64,000 bases of DNA from Asparagopsis taxiformis (lineage: Eukaryota; Rhodophyta; Florideophyceae; Bonnemaisoniales; Bonnemaisoniaceae): assembly GCA_030407315.1 (NCBI GenBank), contig JALQPE010002421.1, positions 28,631-92,630 of the forward strand, in the 5' to 3' direction. Position numbers and translations under genes: made by a program. Below the pieces are notes generated by a model. That model did no database searches, was not told where the DNA came from, and was given only the letters and a program-made list of their open reading frames with translations. Position 1 is the stretch's first letter. Each line of letters opens with the position of its first letter. Below, piece after piece: positions 40,472 to 51,593 of the stretch.

Positions 40472-41786
40472 CAGGAAAATTAGAGTGGTTGCCGTGATGG
40501 ATGCGGAAATCCATGTCGAGCACGGCGGCAGAAATTTCTGGGCTCGAAATTTTTGAATTTCTGAACCGGCGCCCGTCCTAGGTGGACATAGACATGGCGG
40601 ACGTCCATCCCGAGGGGGACATCCGTGGTACTAGAAACAATGAATGTCGCCCTAGTAATCCTAGACGTACTAGACCGCATGGACGTCCGGTTCTAGGCGG
40701 ACATCCAAAAATACTGGAGAACATGGACTTCCGCCTAGTAATACTAGGTGTACTAGAGGTTGTGGACGTCCGCGTCCATTTCCGAGAACACAGACGAATG
40801 CATGTGTGTCATGGCGGCAAACCCCCACCTACTCATGGCCCGAGCACAACCTGCTGCGTGATCCGGTTTGATCACGAAAAAATCGCAGAAATTACCTGAC
40901 CGCCGGCGGCGGTAGTGGCCAGCTAAATCAAAAAAAATTTGGAAATTTTATTTTGATCAAATCATGGCGATACCGCCGCAAGTTGGCCAAAAAAGACAGA
41001 TTTTTATTTGATCAAATACGGGCCAAATTGCTACTTGCTTCGGAGATCCTCCAGCCATGCATGCCAACGGCCACACCATAGCAGATCAACTTTATGCCCG
41101 TACCGGGTCGACCGCAACAAACCCATTGTGGCAATTGGCCCCTTTCGGTGCAAAACTGCTCCTGTTTCCTATGCCCAGCTCAGAAAAAGTCAAGGCGGTA
41201 TATCCCAACGGCCATTGGCCTCCGTTTTGAGAAGGGGTGTGTGTGGTGCAAAGCCATGTGGTGGACCGCATTCCATGGTGAAACACCAATAATTTGTAAC
41301 ATATTTTTTGGAACTTTGATTCCCATTGTATTCTGGCTACTTTGCCTGTCCACAGTGAATCACTGAACGCAGTACACTTGGACTCTGTGGTACACTGAAG
41401 TTGTACACCAGCACTAGCTGTTGTACACTACACTAACAGAGGGTTTACCACGCCGGCCACCCCGGCCACTTAAGGTTTTTCCGACCGCCCTACTGTACCA
41501 GTATTTAGCCTATCCACTGACAACCGTAGAAGTTCATTTAGGGCTAGCCACCGTGCTGTAACATAGTATTTATTTTACGGCGAATCGTCCAGTTCTTCGA
41601 TTGTAAAGTCACCGGAAGTTCGGTTGTCATTTTGCTCCCAAGGTTTCGCCGTCTCATCTGCAGCCTTCTTCTCCCTTGCTATAGTTCTTGGCACCCTTCC
41701 GGTACCCGTTCGTCGCTGATCCAGCGTTTGTTTGTTGCCCTGGCACTCCACCCGGTGTATCAGCATTATCCCTTTCCACGCGCGAC
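40472..41786. other. Unassigned sequence between CACTA copy 2 and chromovirus 2
   Basis: No gene is supported. 40648-40690 and 40732-40773 are two direct copies of a CGCCTAGTAATnCTAG...GTACTAGA...TGGACGTCC motif about 84 bp apart, within a stretch rich in GGACGTCC and GGACATCC. 40920-41030 has AT-rich TTTGATCAAAT repeats. This may be host sequence or the remains of another element. Confidence 0.5.
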
Positions 41787-41791
41787 CTGTG

Positions 41792-42598
41792 TGTGGTGCA
41801 ATTTAAGTTGGTCGATGGAACCGATGCGAGCGCGCGCGTTTACGTTAGTCCGCAAGCATCCGTTTGAGTTAGTTTAGTAAGCGAGCGTACGCGTGGCGCC
41901 TTGATTACGTGTCACGGAGCGTCAATGCGAGCGCGTGCGCGCGTACGTTGCCACGAAACCGCGAGCCGCGCCACGTGTAGCGATTTCCGCGAATTTCCCT
42001 TTATTTCCCTTTTGGGTTTTTTATGACGAAAGTCTTTTTCCCAAAATATTTCCCTTTTTGCGTGCGAGCGTGCGGCCGCCGCCGGCCGGCCACACAAGGA
42101 CAGCCTGTCCCAAGTAAGTTAGCTATTAGTGGTCGCATGGCTTCGCACCCTACCAATAAACAGTCAGCACTTTCGCAGCTACGAGTTAAGCGTTGAGCGC
42201 GTCGCGAGGACCGATTGCGTTACGACGTTGCGTGCGGATTGCTCACGATCGCCGACGTACGTGCGCGCGCGCCGCGTTTACCGACCGTCGAATTGCGTCG
42301 CACCGCGAGACCGCGCGTTGCGTCGCATACCGCTAGGCCAGGGATTTACGACCCCTGCGTGGATCGTGTTGAGCTCGAGTTTACTCGGTGATCTCACCCT
42401 GAGATCACGGCTTGCGCCGGCCCGCGAATCCCGTGTTGCGATCGACCCTGCGCGTTCCGCCGTTGTACCACCCGATCGCCTCCGCGACCGAGCGACGTGC
42501 GAAACGCAAGTTCACGAGCGCGTTACGGTTCAACACGCCCTGACAAGGCAAGCGATTCTAGAACTCTCTTAGTGACCGCCATCCCGGCTGGTCCTACA
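41792..42598 (+). repeat. 5' LTR of chromovirus 2
   Basis: 807 bp, TGTGGTGCAATTTAAG...GGCTGGTCCTACA. Boundaries come from alignment with the solo LTR at 32574-33362 and from the primer-binding site that follows. It contains a conserved CCAATAAACAGTCAGCA, whose AATAAA could be a poly(A) signal (near 42150). Confidence 0.88.
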
Positions 42599-42600
42599 AC

Positions 42601-42618
42601 TGGTCTCTCGACCTAGAA
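42601..42618 (+). other. Primer-binding site of chromovirus 2
   Basis: TGGTCTCTCGACCTAGAA, two bases after the LTR and identical to the site in chromovirus 1. The 42619-43174 leader shows no gene I can support. Confidence 0.7.
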
Positions 42619-43174
42619 TTGCGCGAACCGACGTGCGAACTCAGCGAAGAACAGAAACTCCGCTTGGGGAAACACGGGACGCCAAACCTATCGCTTACTC
42701 TAATTCTTCTTTTATCCGTTCGTCGTGCGCGACAGCGAGGGCGATTGACGCGTGCGCGCGTATCGCTATCCCGGAAGCGGTGCTATAGCCTCTCTGGTTT
42801 GTATAACTACCCTACCTCTACTACGACGGTTCGCCGCGCGGAACGACGCGATCGACGACGCAGCGCGTGCGCGCGCTAGTTCGCAACCCTAACGCGGGTT
42901 CGGCGGTGCCGAAAATATTGGGTTCGCGGACGATCGAGACCCGTCTTTGCGCGTTCCGAGCGAGGAAGAAGCCCTCCTGCGAGCGAACTCGTCCCCCTCA
43001 CCCTTACTACGCGCGCCCGATACGCAGACAATTTTCGGGAAGCGCTTCCCTTTTTACTTGCCAATTTTTCGACGCGCCGACGCGAGATTTTGACGCGCGC
43101 CGAATTCCCCTTTCTCCCTTCCCATCATCCCTTTTTCCCTTTTCCCTAGGCGACGATCGAACGCGACCGCGCCG

Positions 43175-45211
43175 ATGGATCCCCCTACGCGCGAGCGATC
43201 GAACGCGCCGACCGAACCGCCGCCAGTCGCGTCGCAAACGCACGCAGTCGACGCACTGGTCGCTTCACACATCCCTGACCCTACCGCTTCCCCGTGGCCG
43301 CCGCTACCGACGCAAGCGCTCGCGAGCATTGACGACGACGCGCAAACGTCCGACGATGGCGCCGCAACGAAGCGCGAGGCCGAGTTCCGCGTTTCCGACG
43401 TGCACGCTACGCCGTCCGCAACGCTTCCGAGCTTGGTTCGACAAGTAGTGGACGACCCTACGTTCCAATGCATGCTCCAGGCAGAAGTCCGAGCGGCTGT
43501 GGACCGCGCCATCAAGGGCCAATCACGTGGATTGACGGCTCAGATGAGGGCGCAAGTCCACAACCTAATCGTCACTACGATGGACTCCCGCGAGGAGCAC
43601 AATACCGACCGCGCGAGCGTCGTTACGCGCGAAAACCGAACGCGAACCGCAGCGCGCGCGACTCCGACGAACTACGCGCGTAACGCGGATCCCGAAGGAT
43701 GGCTGGAACTGGCGCGCCAGGACCTGTCATTCGATGATCACCCGCGCTCGAATAGCGACGACGGACCCGCGCACCCCGGGCTGGTAGAGATCCAGCCGTT
43801 GAACGAGCTGTTCACGCGCGCGCTTTCGTACCGCACGTATCGCTTGCGAAATACGGACCGCGCGTTTAATCGGGAAATCGCGAGCGAACTGGCCAACACC
43901 GCGAAGATGGTGCGCCATTCGATGCAAGGAGAGAATTTCACGGGCACTGACGGAATCGCGGTACTATCGTTTCTGAAGTACTTCAAGAGCGCATGCGACG
44001 ACACCGGCGTATCCGAAGGCGCAGCGCTTCCGATTCTCAAGTATTTCCTGGCCGACGAAGCGCGCGACACGTTCCAAACGTACGTGGGACGAACGTTCCG
44101 AGGAGCGCGCGCGGGCGTCGATTCGATTACGTGCTACGCGGAAGCCGTTCAGTGGCTCTTACTAACCTACGCGCGCGAAGGCGACGTTGCGCAAGCGTAC
44201 CGCGACGTGGCGCAACAAACGCAAGACCCGAAGGAAACCGAAACGCAATTCGCTACGCGATTACGACGACGAGCGCTGCGCTGCGGCGACGCGTTTAGCG
44301 AGCGAACGCTTGTTTCTATTTTCGTCGATGGTCTACGCCCCTACGCGCAACACCTCGTGCGGGACGCGCTGTCTCGTGACCCGCGGCGATACACCTTTCG
44401 AGAGCTAGTCTCTATGGCGCAGAGCCACGGGGACACGCACCGAGCGATGACGCCGACGACGAGCGCGCGACCGCTACTGCGACGAACGCCTGCGCTCTAC
44501 GTAGACGAGGACGAGACACCGATGATGCAAGCTCTGACCGTGGGGCACACCCCACCATCAGGCTTCTCATCGCCAAACGTCTCAACCTCCGCCGCGACAC
44601 CGCACGCTCCGCGCGAACGGAAGTTCTCGACTCCGAGCCCCATGCGAAGTCCGACCTCGCTTGGCACTCCTTCGTCGAATTACCGCACGCCACGCTCGCG
44701 CGACGCCTCGCCCGCCGACCGCTCACGACGCACTGCGCATACCGACGACCGGGAACGCGAACGCGCGGGACCGTACACGGCGCACATACCGCGCGCGACT
44801 TACCCACCGCCTATCGTGAGGCAGACGGCACCGGCCGACACGTCTCGCACGGCAGCGTTCCGATGCCTGATATGCAGGAAGTTCGGGCACCCGATGGTGA
44901 ATTGCCCACTGCTCTCGTCCGAGCAGCAGGCCGCGATTCGCGAAATGCATAGCCACGCGCGCCTAACGCCCGAAGAACTGAACCTGCAGCGCAACGTTCA
45001 GGTCTTCGAAGTCTCCGCGCACGCCGACGCGAACGAGAGCGAGCGACAGCGCGTCGACGGCAACGAGCGAACGCGCGAAAACGAGGGCGCACGCGAGCGC
45101 GAGCGCGAAAACGATCGGACGCGCGAATACGACGCGCATGACAGCGAGCAGCTCACGCCCCACTCGGTTCGTTTTGCAGAAGACCCGGGAAACGCCTACG
45201 AGGAGCCGTAG
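43175..45211 (+). CDS. gag: Gag polyprotein, chromovirus 2
   Basis: 678 residues, intact. The N-terminus is disordered and acidic. The central Ty3-type capsid region (about 200-420) contains LNELFTRALSYRTYRLRNTDRA and ALPILKYFLADEARDTF, comparable with the same region of chromovirus 1 gag (VVSYRMYRLNDVRE, VAVRALHFFLEGDARRFY). A Pro/Ser/Arg-rich spacer leads to a CCHC zinc knuckle (CLICRKFGHPMVNC) near residue 565, and a highly charged Arg/Glu tail follows. Pol lies in the -1 frame, 92 bp after the gag stop by its first ATG; the pol frame may begin further upstream. Confidence 0.88.
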   Translation: MDPPTRERSNAPTEPPPVASQTHAVDALVASHIPDPTASPWPPLPTQALASIDDDAQTSDDGAATKREAEFRVSDVHATPSATLPSLVRQVVDDPTFQCMLQAEVRAAVDRAIKGQSRGLTAQMRAQVHNLIVTTMDSREEHNTDRASVVTRENRTRTAARATPTNYARNADPEGWLELARQDLSFDDHPRSNSDDGPAHPGLVEIQPLNELFTRALSYRTYRLRNTDRAFNREIASELANTAKMVRHSMQGENFTGTDGIAVLSFLKYFKSACDDTGVSEGAALPILKYFLADEARDTFQTYVGRTFRGARAGVDSITCYAEAVQWLLLTYAREGDVAQAYRDVAQQTQDPKETETQFATRLRRRALRCGDAFSERTLVSIFVDGLRPYAQHLVRDALSRDPRRYTFRELVSMAQSHGDTHRAMTPTTSARPLLRRTPALYVDEDETPMMQALTVGHTPPSGFSSPNVSTSAATPHAPRERKFSTPSPMRSPTSLGTPSSNYRTPRSRDASPADRSRRTAHTDDRERERAGPYTAHIPRATYPPPIVRQTAPADTSRTAAFRCLICRKFGHPMVNCPLLSSEQQAAIREMHSHARLTPEELNLQRNVQVFEVSAHADANESERQRVDGNERTRENEGARERERENDRTREYDAHDSEQLTPHSVRFAEDPGNAYEEP

Positions 45212-45303
45212 CGGGTGGGCCGGCTCCTCCTCACTCAACGGATACGCGACGCGCGACGACGCAACCACCGCGCGAAAAACCGCCTCCGTTACCACCCGAA
45301 ACA

Positions 45304-48300
45304 GTGGTCCTGTTTCAGACCCCTACCGCGAACTACAAACTCGAGACCCGCGTCGGGTATAATCAACGCACGGCCACCGCGGTGACCGCCGTGCTTGATA
45401 CTGGCGCAGGCCCGAGCCTCATTCGCGAAAACGTACTAGGCGCCGACTGGAAGCGCCACGCTACGCCGCCGACGCTGCGCTGCGCGATTATCGACGCGAA
45501 CGGACGACGCCTCGCGCCAAACGCGTCGCTGCGACTTAGCGTTTTTCTAGGTGCCCGAGCGCATCTCCAAACCTTTTTGGTGATGCCACGCTTATCCGTC
45601 CCATGTATCTTGGGAGCGGACTTCATCGACCGCGTAGTCGAAATTATCTACACTGGACCGCAGCGCGCGTTGCGAACCCGCTATGGCGACCACGTCCCGA
45701 TGCTTCCGCGTACGCCGACGAAACCGCGCCGCGCGCCGACCGCGAAGACGACCCGACCCACAAGCTTCGCGCCTATTCGCGCTGCGCGCCGCACATCGAT
45801 TCCGCCGAACGCGACGCGAGCGATCGACGTTACCACGAGCGCTGAAGGGCGCTGCATCGTAGTTCCCGCGACTAACCTCTACGCGCAGAAACTACTCCGT
45901 TTAACCAACGGGGAGACGCTGGTTCGAAGGAATGTACCCTTCCGAGTACAGGTACACAACGCTGGCACTCGTCTACAAGTATTGCCCAAAGGCATGAAGG
46001 TAGGCACCGCCGTGCCCAACCCCGTGGGGTGTCTACAAGTCGCTCAGGAAGCGCCGGACCCGCAAGACCGACCGCCCGACGACGCGACGCGACGCAACGT
46101 TACGACACCGCCGGACCCGCGCGAGACCGACGAAATTGCGAGCGCGACGCCGCCTTGGGAAGAACTCTTACGCGCGACGCTACGCGACGAGCGAGTAGAC
46201 GACGACCTGCACGCGGAAATTATCGAGATGCTAAGAAAGCATGAGCGCATGTGGAGCGGCACGCTGGGAGCCATTCACGCGACGGAGCACCGCATCGAGC
46301 TGGTTCCGGGGGCGACCCCCGTGAACCAACCGCCGTACCGCGCCGGACACGCGTCGCGCGAAATTATCCGTACGCAAGTGGAGAAGATGCTCCGCGCTGG
46401 AGTAATCGAACCCGCTACGTCGGAATGGGCGAGCCCGGTCGTGGTCGTGCCTAAGAAGGACGGGACCTCCCGCTTCTGCATTGACTACCGCCGCTTGAAC
46501 GCCGCCACCGTGAAGGACGCGTACCCGATTCCGCGCATGGACGATTGCGTCGATTCGCTCGGTAACGCGACAGTTTTCACGACGCTGGACTGCAACTCGG
46601 GATACTGGCAAATCCCAGTAGCGCACGCCGACCGCGATAAGACTACGTTTACGTCGCACGTCGGTACGTACCGCTTTCGCCGCATGCCTTTCGGACTTTC
46701 GAACGCGCCCGCGACGTTTCAGCGCGCGCTCGACATTTTGCTCGCGAACGTGAAGTGGCAACATTGCCTTGTCTACCTGGATGACGTAATCATCTTCTCC
46801 GCCGACGTAAACGCGCACGTGCACCACGTCGACGAGATACTGGGAATCCTCGGACGCGCAGGCGTTTCGCTGAAATTCGCGAAGACCGAGTTCTTCAAGC
46901 GCTCGGTGGACTACCTGGGACATACTATTTCGCCTGGGAAGCTCTCCGTACCGACGACGAAGTGCGACGCGCTGCGCGATGCGACGTACCCGACGACGAA
47001 GACGCAGCTGCGAAGTTTCCTAGGAACTTGCAACGTATACCGCCGATTCGTCGAGAAATTCGCGTTCGTCGCGGCGCCGCTTACGCAGTTGCTAAAGAAG
47101 GACCAAGGAGACAACTTACCCGCGCCGACGCCGGAGCAAACGCGCGCGTTCGAATCATTGCGACAAGCGATGTTGTCTCCACCAATCCTCCGTCTACCGC
47201 GCGAAGGGCACCCGTATGTGCTCGATACAGACGCGTCGCAAGGGCAAATCGGATGCGCGCTACTTCAGCTAGACGCGGACGACGACGTACTACATCCAGT
47301 CGGATACTGGTCGCGCACGCTTAACGACGCGGAGCGCAACTATTCGACGACGGAACGCGAATGCCTCGCAGTCGTATGGGCAGTCTTGCTATTACGCGCA
47401 TACTTGGAAGGACGAAAGTTCACGGTTCGCACCGACCATAATTCGTTGCGTTGGATCCTGAACATGACGTCCGCGGAAGGACGACTCGCGCGCTGGAGAT
47501 TGCGACTCGCCGAGTTCGAATTCGACGTCGAATACAAGAAGGGAAAACGCCACGTTATCGCCGACGCGCTCTCGCGAATGGCCACGCGAAGCTGCGACGA
47601 GACGGAAATACCGGACGAGATACCCTGCTTCGGCGCCGCGAACATCGTCGAACCGCACGCGAACGCGTGCGACCGAACCGACGCTGCGCTATTATGCGAC
47701 TACGCAGAATACTACCCGAGCTTGGCCTGCCTACTGGCAACTCGGTCGTGTATCGAGCCGCCCGTATCCACTGACGAGTGGATTCGCGAACAGGCGACGG
47801 ACGAATTCTGCCAGAACGCGAGACGCGACGTCGAAACCGCGCCGCGTTCGCGCTTCCATCTGTCCCCCGACGGGATACTAATGAGGACCGCTCCGCTCGA
47901 CGACGCGACGCAGATAGTTGTGCCCGAAGCGATAAAAGGACGTATTCTGCGAGCGAACCATTACGCGGTAACTGCAGGGCACCCGGGCGCGCGACGCATG
48001 TACGACGCAATTCGACGCGCGTATTACTGGCCGATGATGAGCGTAGACGTCTACACCACGGTGAGACAATGCGATGCGTGCGCGCGCAACCGCGTTACGC
48101 AATATCGCCATACGAACGCCCTGAAGCTATTCCCCGCTACGCGCCCGCTCGAAGACGTCGCTATCGATATTCTGGGACCGCTGCCCGAGACCCCGCGCCA
48201 ACGCCGCTTCGTACTCGTAATCGCCGATCGCTACAGCAAGCTCTGTCGACTCATCGCGCTCGGACGCGTATCCGCGCTCGCCGTCGCAAAAGCGTTTTGC

Positions 48301-49392
48301 CGAGATTGGGTCTTCGTTTACGGACCGCCGCGCACGCTACTTTCAGATAACGGACCGCAGTTCCGCTCGAAGCTGTTTCAGGAAACGTGCGCGCTAATGG
48401 GAACGCGTAACATATTCACGACTACCTATCACCCGCAGTCGAACGGGCAGGTCGAGCGTATGAACCGTACCATCGTCGCGACGCTGCGCCACTACGTCGA
48501 CGAAGAGCGAAAGAATTGGGACGAGCACCTAGACGCGCTGGCGTACGCATACAACCGCGCGATACACCGCTCGACGAATACGTCGCCGTTCGAACTCACG
48601 CTCACGCGCTACCCCGTATCGCTGGGGACGGAGCAGGTCGACACGATTCGCAGCACGCCGTTCCTCCGCATGGAGTTTCTCGCGAAGCTATCCGACGCGT
48701 ACGCGGGCGCCGCGAACGCGCTGAAGAAAGCGCAGGCGAGATACAAACGCGACTTCGACCGCGGCGCACGTACGGTGAACAAGAGCATCAAGGTTGGCGA
48801 CCAAGTATATCTGGACACTCGCGCGGGAGCGACGACACGAACGCAGCGCGACGACGGAACGCGCCCTTCGAAGTTGGACTATCCCGTGTCGGGACCCTTC
48901 CCGGTCACAAGCTGCCGCGGGCACACTTACGAAATCATAATCGACGGCGTGCCCGAACTCGTCAGCTCCGACCGTATTCGCCTAGCACCGCGCAACGCGA
49001 CGCGCGCGCCGGTTACGCCAAGCGGCGAAGAAGGGGGGACTGAAGCGGAGGACACAAGCGACGCAGCGCGACGTGACGAACGCGTACTCGAGGACGCACG
49101 CAAGGTCAATCCTGAAGCAGGATACGGGACGCGGGAGTTCATGATTGACAGATTGACAGCTGAAGGTGTCGACGACACCGGTGCGCCCGTATTCCGTGTA
49201 CGCTGGAAGGGCTTCTCTCCGCGCGACGACACTTGGGAGCCCGAAAGCTCGTTACCCGCGCCCATCGTGCCCGTTTCCGCCGCGACCGCGGACGCTCCGC
49301 CTCTGAAAACACTGCGCGCAACACCGAGATTGACGCCACGTCACCGCGCAATCGTAGAAAGCGACCGACACGCGGCGACGCCCCACGTATAA
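45304..49392 (+). CDS. pol: Pol polyprotein, chromovirus 2 (intact)
   Basis: 1362 residues without interruption. Protease near residues 25-125 with a canonical DTGA active site (VLDTGAGPSLI). Reverse transcriptase about 365-545 with YLDD (VYLDDVIIFS). RNase H about 640-755 (LDTDASQGQ, TERECLAVVWA, RTDHNSLRW). Integrase about 855-1190 with an HHCC module (H-x-TAGHPG, CDACARN), D,D-E core (DILGP, LSDNGPQF, NGQVERMN) and GPY/F-like segment. A C-terminal chromodomain at about 1275-1325 (DRLTAEGVDDTG..., FRVRWKGFSPRDDTWEP). The chromodomain suggests targeting to histone-marked chromatin. This is the best-preserved retroelement gene in the window. Confidence 0.93.
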   Translation: MVLFQTPTANYKLETRVGYNQRTATAVTAVLDTGAGPSLIRENVLGADWKRHATPPTLRCAIIDANGRRLAPNASLRLSVFLGARAHLQTFLVMPRLSVPCILGADFIDRVVEIIYTGPQRALRTRYGDHVPMLPRTPTKPRRAPTAKTTRPTSFAPIRAARRTSIPPNATRAIDVTTSAEGRCIVVPATNLYAQKLLRLTNGETLVRRNVPFRVQVHNAGTRLQVLPKGMKVGTAVPNPVGCLQVAQEAPDPQDRPPDDATRRNVTTPPDPRETDEIASATPPWEELLRATLRDERVDDDLHAEIIEMLRKHERMWSGTLGAIHATEHRIELVPGATPVNQPPYRAGHASREIIRTQVEKMLRAGVIEPATSEWASPVVVVPKKDGTSRFCIDYRRLNAATVKDAYPIPRMDDCVDSLGNATVFTTLDCNSGYWQIPVAHADRDKTTFTSHVGTYRFRRMPFGLSNAPATFQRALDILLANVKWQHCLVYLDDVIIFSADVNAHVHHVDEILGILGRAGVSLKFAKTEFFKRSVDYLGHTISPGKLSVPTTKCDALRDATYPTTKTQLRSFLGTCNVYRRFVEKFAFVAAPLTQLLKKDQGDNLPAPTPEQTRAFESLRQAMLSPPILRLPREGHPYVLDTDASQGQIGCALLQLDADDDVLHPVGYWSRTLNDAERNYSTTERECLAVVWAVLLLRAYLEGRKFTVRTDHNSLRWILNMTSAEGRLARWRLRLAEFEFDVEYKKGKRHVIADALSRMATRSCDETEIPDEIPCFGAANIVEPHANACDRTDAALLCDYAEYYPSLACLLATRSCIEPPVSTDEWIREQATDEFCQNARRDVETAPRSRFHLSPDGILMRTAPLDDATQIVVPEAIKGRILRANHYAVTAGHPGARRMYDAIRRAYYWPMMSVDVYTTVRQCDACARNRVTQYRHTNALKLFPATRPLEDVAIDILGPLPETPRQRRFVLVIADRYSKLCRLIALGRVSALAVAKAFCRDWVFVYGPPRTLLSDNGPQFRSKLFQETCALMGTRNIFTTTYHPQSNGQVERMNRTIVATLRHYVDEERKNWDEHLDALAYAYNRAIHRSTNTSPFELTLTRYPVSLGTEQVDTIRSTPFLRMEFLAKLSDAYAGAANALKKAQARYKRDFDRGARTVNKSIKVGDQVYLDTRAGATTRTQRDDGTRPSKLDYPVSGPFPVTSCRGHTYEIIIDGVPELVSSDRIRLAPRNATRAPVTPSGEEGGTEAEDTSDAARRDERVLEDARKVNPEAGYGTREFMIDRLTAEGVDDTGAPVFRVRWKGFSPRDDTWEPESSLPAPIVPVSAATADAPPLKTLRATPRLTPRHRAIVESDRHAATPHV

Positions 49393-51131
49393 CGCCACCT
49401 AGCCGCGCGAGCGCGCGCATCGCGAGTCGACGAACGCCTTCGCATGCACCGCGCAACTGACGCGCGGAACGGGGCTGAACACGCCAGTTGCGCCCAGCGG
49501 AACCGACGCGTAGATAAACACGCGGGCCAAGCCTCCCATCGCCACCTGTCGTCGCACGCCGCGCAGCTGCGCCACCGTTTGCCACGCAATTGTTCCCATC
49601 GTATGCCGCGCAACCGTTCGACGCAACGCGACCGCGCTTGACCGACGCCACGCAATCGCGTTCATCTTTGCCGCACAATCGCCAAGCGTCGCATCGCCGC
49701 GCTACCACGCAATCGTTGTCACCGCGCAACCGCCGCCTGTCGTTGCACGCCGCGCAACCGCGCCATCGCTACTACGCAGCCGTTGTTGCTACGCCCTCGC
49801 CGCATGTCGCCCTCGCTACGCAATCGTTCCCATCGTATGCCGCGCAACCGTTCGACGCAACGCGACCGCGCTTGACCGACGCCACGCAATCGCGTTCATC
49901 TTTCGCCGCGCAATCGCCAAGCGTCACATCGCCGCGCTGCCACGCACGCAATCGTTTCGTTCACCGCACAACCGTCGCATTCCACCGTCCGTCTTCCGCT
50001 CCCGCACGAACCCAAGCGGCAACCGTAGCCGGGAGTCCATGTGCCGTTCGCTTCCCATCCCCATGCCGACAACGCCAGAATCCCCAGGAGTGGGCACGCC
50101 CGACAGCGCAATTATGCGCGAAAAAGGGAGGCGCGCACACCGGATTGGTCGTTGCGGGGGAGGGATTGGCCCATACAGCATGGCCATTTACGGGGCTGGA
50201 AGATTATAGGCCGAAAAACGAGCCGAGGCCGGGGCAGGCCAAAAATGGACGGCGCCGATCTGCCCCGACGCCGTGGCGAGATGCTTCCTGATGGCACCCC
50301 CGGATTGGCTGTTCACATACGCGCGCACGCGACGAACCACACGGGTGGCAGGGAACGACGCAGAATACCAGCAAGCGAAAGCCTCCGCTGGAAAGGGGGA
50401 TGCCACCCACACGCCCGTCCTCTTCGTCCAGGAAGGCCATGGCGAACCCCAAACCTCCGGGGGCGGGAACCCAGCTAGACGCTCGCTAAAAACCGGAGCA
50501 TTAGAAACCCAGCCCCCGAGACGCGAACGAAAAGCGCGAACGAAGCGCGAACGAACGCGACGAAGCGCGAACGAGCGCGACGAAGCGCGAACGAACGCGA
50601 CGAAGCGCGAACGAACGCGACGAACGCGAACGAAAGACGAAACGCGACGAAACGCGACGAAACGCGACGAAACGCGACGAAACGCGAAGCGAAAAAGCGA
50701 ACGAAAACGCGACGAACGCGCGACGATAAGCACGACGAGAACGCGCCCGTTCTATGTGCCTACCGGCCAGCAGCTCTATCCCCCTCTCTCCCGCCTCGCC
50801 CTACGCGACCCTAACCGCGTCGCTCGCAAATCCCGAGCGTCGACGCGGTCGCTGGGCAAACACTGCTTCAAGCGGCGACTCGCGCGACGAAACTCGCACC
50901 GAACCGTGGTTAGTAGCTCCCCAACCGGACGTCCGTACGGCACTCCGAGGAGCCGCTGGACGCAGCCGCAGTCGCGTGCGGTACACCGTCGCGCCTACGC
51001 ATGCGCCGCAAACGCAATTCGCGCCGCGCGTACGAAAGGAAGGATGGCCAAGGCGAAGTTAACAAAACACAAGAGGTTTAATCAAGGGAGTAGAATGGAC
51101 TACCGGCTAGCCCGGATGTGGACGAAGAAGC
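49393..51131. repeat. Repetitive 3' region of chromovirus 2
   Basis: Contains a tandem duplication with a 234-bp period (49581-49730 and 49815-49965, both with ACGCAATYGTTCCCATCG) within a stretch of CGCAACCG-type words, and at about 50519-50720 a simple-sequence array of GCGAACGAA and CGACGAAACG units. Long open frames here are Arg-rich by-products of the repeats, so I call no gene. Confidence 0.6.
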
Positions 51132-51593
51132 TCACTCACGTGCGTTATCCTCGCGGCGCGTGCGTCGGCTCGAAGAACTGCCCGTTGCGCCGCGCGCGCG
51201 AGCACGACTTGAAGCCGTGTCTGCTTGGTGTTTGCGTCGTCGCTCGGAATTCAGCACGCGGAAGACGCGTCCGTCTTGCACGCCGAGACGCAAAGGAGGA
51301 ACGCCGGGACGTGCAGCCGCTGCGGCCGCCGCGCGAGTGCGAGACGTTGGACGCGCACCTCCGCGACCGGCCCCGTCGCTTCCCACCGCGACTGACGCAT
51401 CACCTTCCCCTTCCGCTCCCTCGTTAAGACCGCTGACCGACTGCGTCTCGCTGTTAGACACCACCCCCGCCGCGGACGTTTCGGGTGACCGCTGCACTAA
51501 GCCAACGATATCGTTCAGCGTCGTGCCGAGGCGACGCGTGCGTTCGATCGTATCCTGGATCCTACGAACGGTCTCCCGTTCACGCGCAGTATA
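51132..51593 (-). pseudogene. Antisense ORF of chromovirus 2, truncated by CACTA copy 3
   Basis: An open frame on the reverse strand reaches the CACTA boundary at 51594 without a native start, so its 5' part lies across the inserted transposon. The visible ~150 residues include a helical stretch (RETVRRIQDTIERTRRLGTTLNDIVGL), then Ala/Gly/Arg-rich sequence. Position and orientation match the antisense block of chromovirus 1, with a coiled-coil-like segment in both, but I see no clear sequence homology. Family unknown. Confidence 0.35.

Larger units (their letters stand above)
41787..51593 (+). mobile_element. Ty3/gypsy chromovirus 2 (3' part cut off by CACTA copy 3)
   Basis: The order is 5' LTR, primer-binding site, gag, pol with chromodomain, a long 3' region with antisense ORF. 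No 3' LTR is seen before 51594, where the CACTA copy-3 terminus begins inside the antisense ORF, so the remaining 3' end should lie beyond the right edge of the window. CTGTG at 41787-41791 is the likely left target duplication. Much richer in GCGC/CGCG than chromovirus 1. Confidence 0.88.

Noticed and set aside
40880..41370. Short frames in the unassigned region
   Set aside because: Under 100 residues, no recognisable motif, no neighbouring gene structure.
49233..51427. Long Arg-rich forward frames after chromovirus 2 pol
   Set aside because: They follow CG-rich simple repeats and the 234-bp duplication; many frames are open at once, so openness is not evidence of coding.
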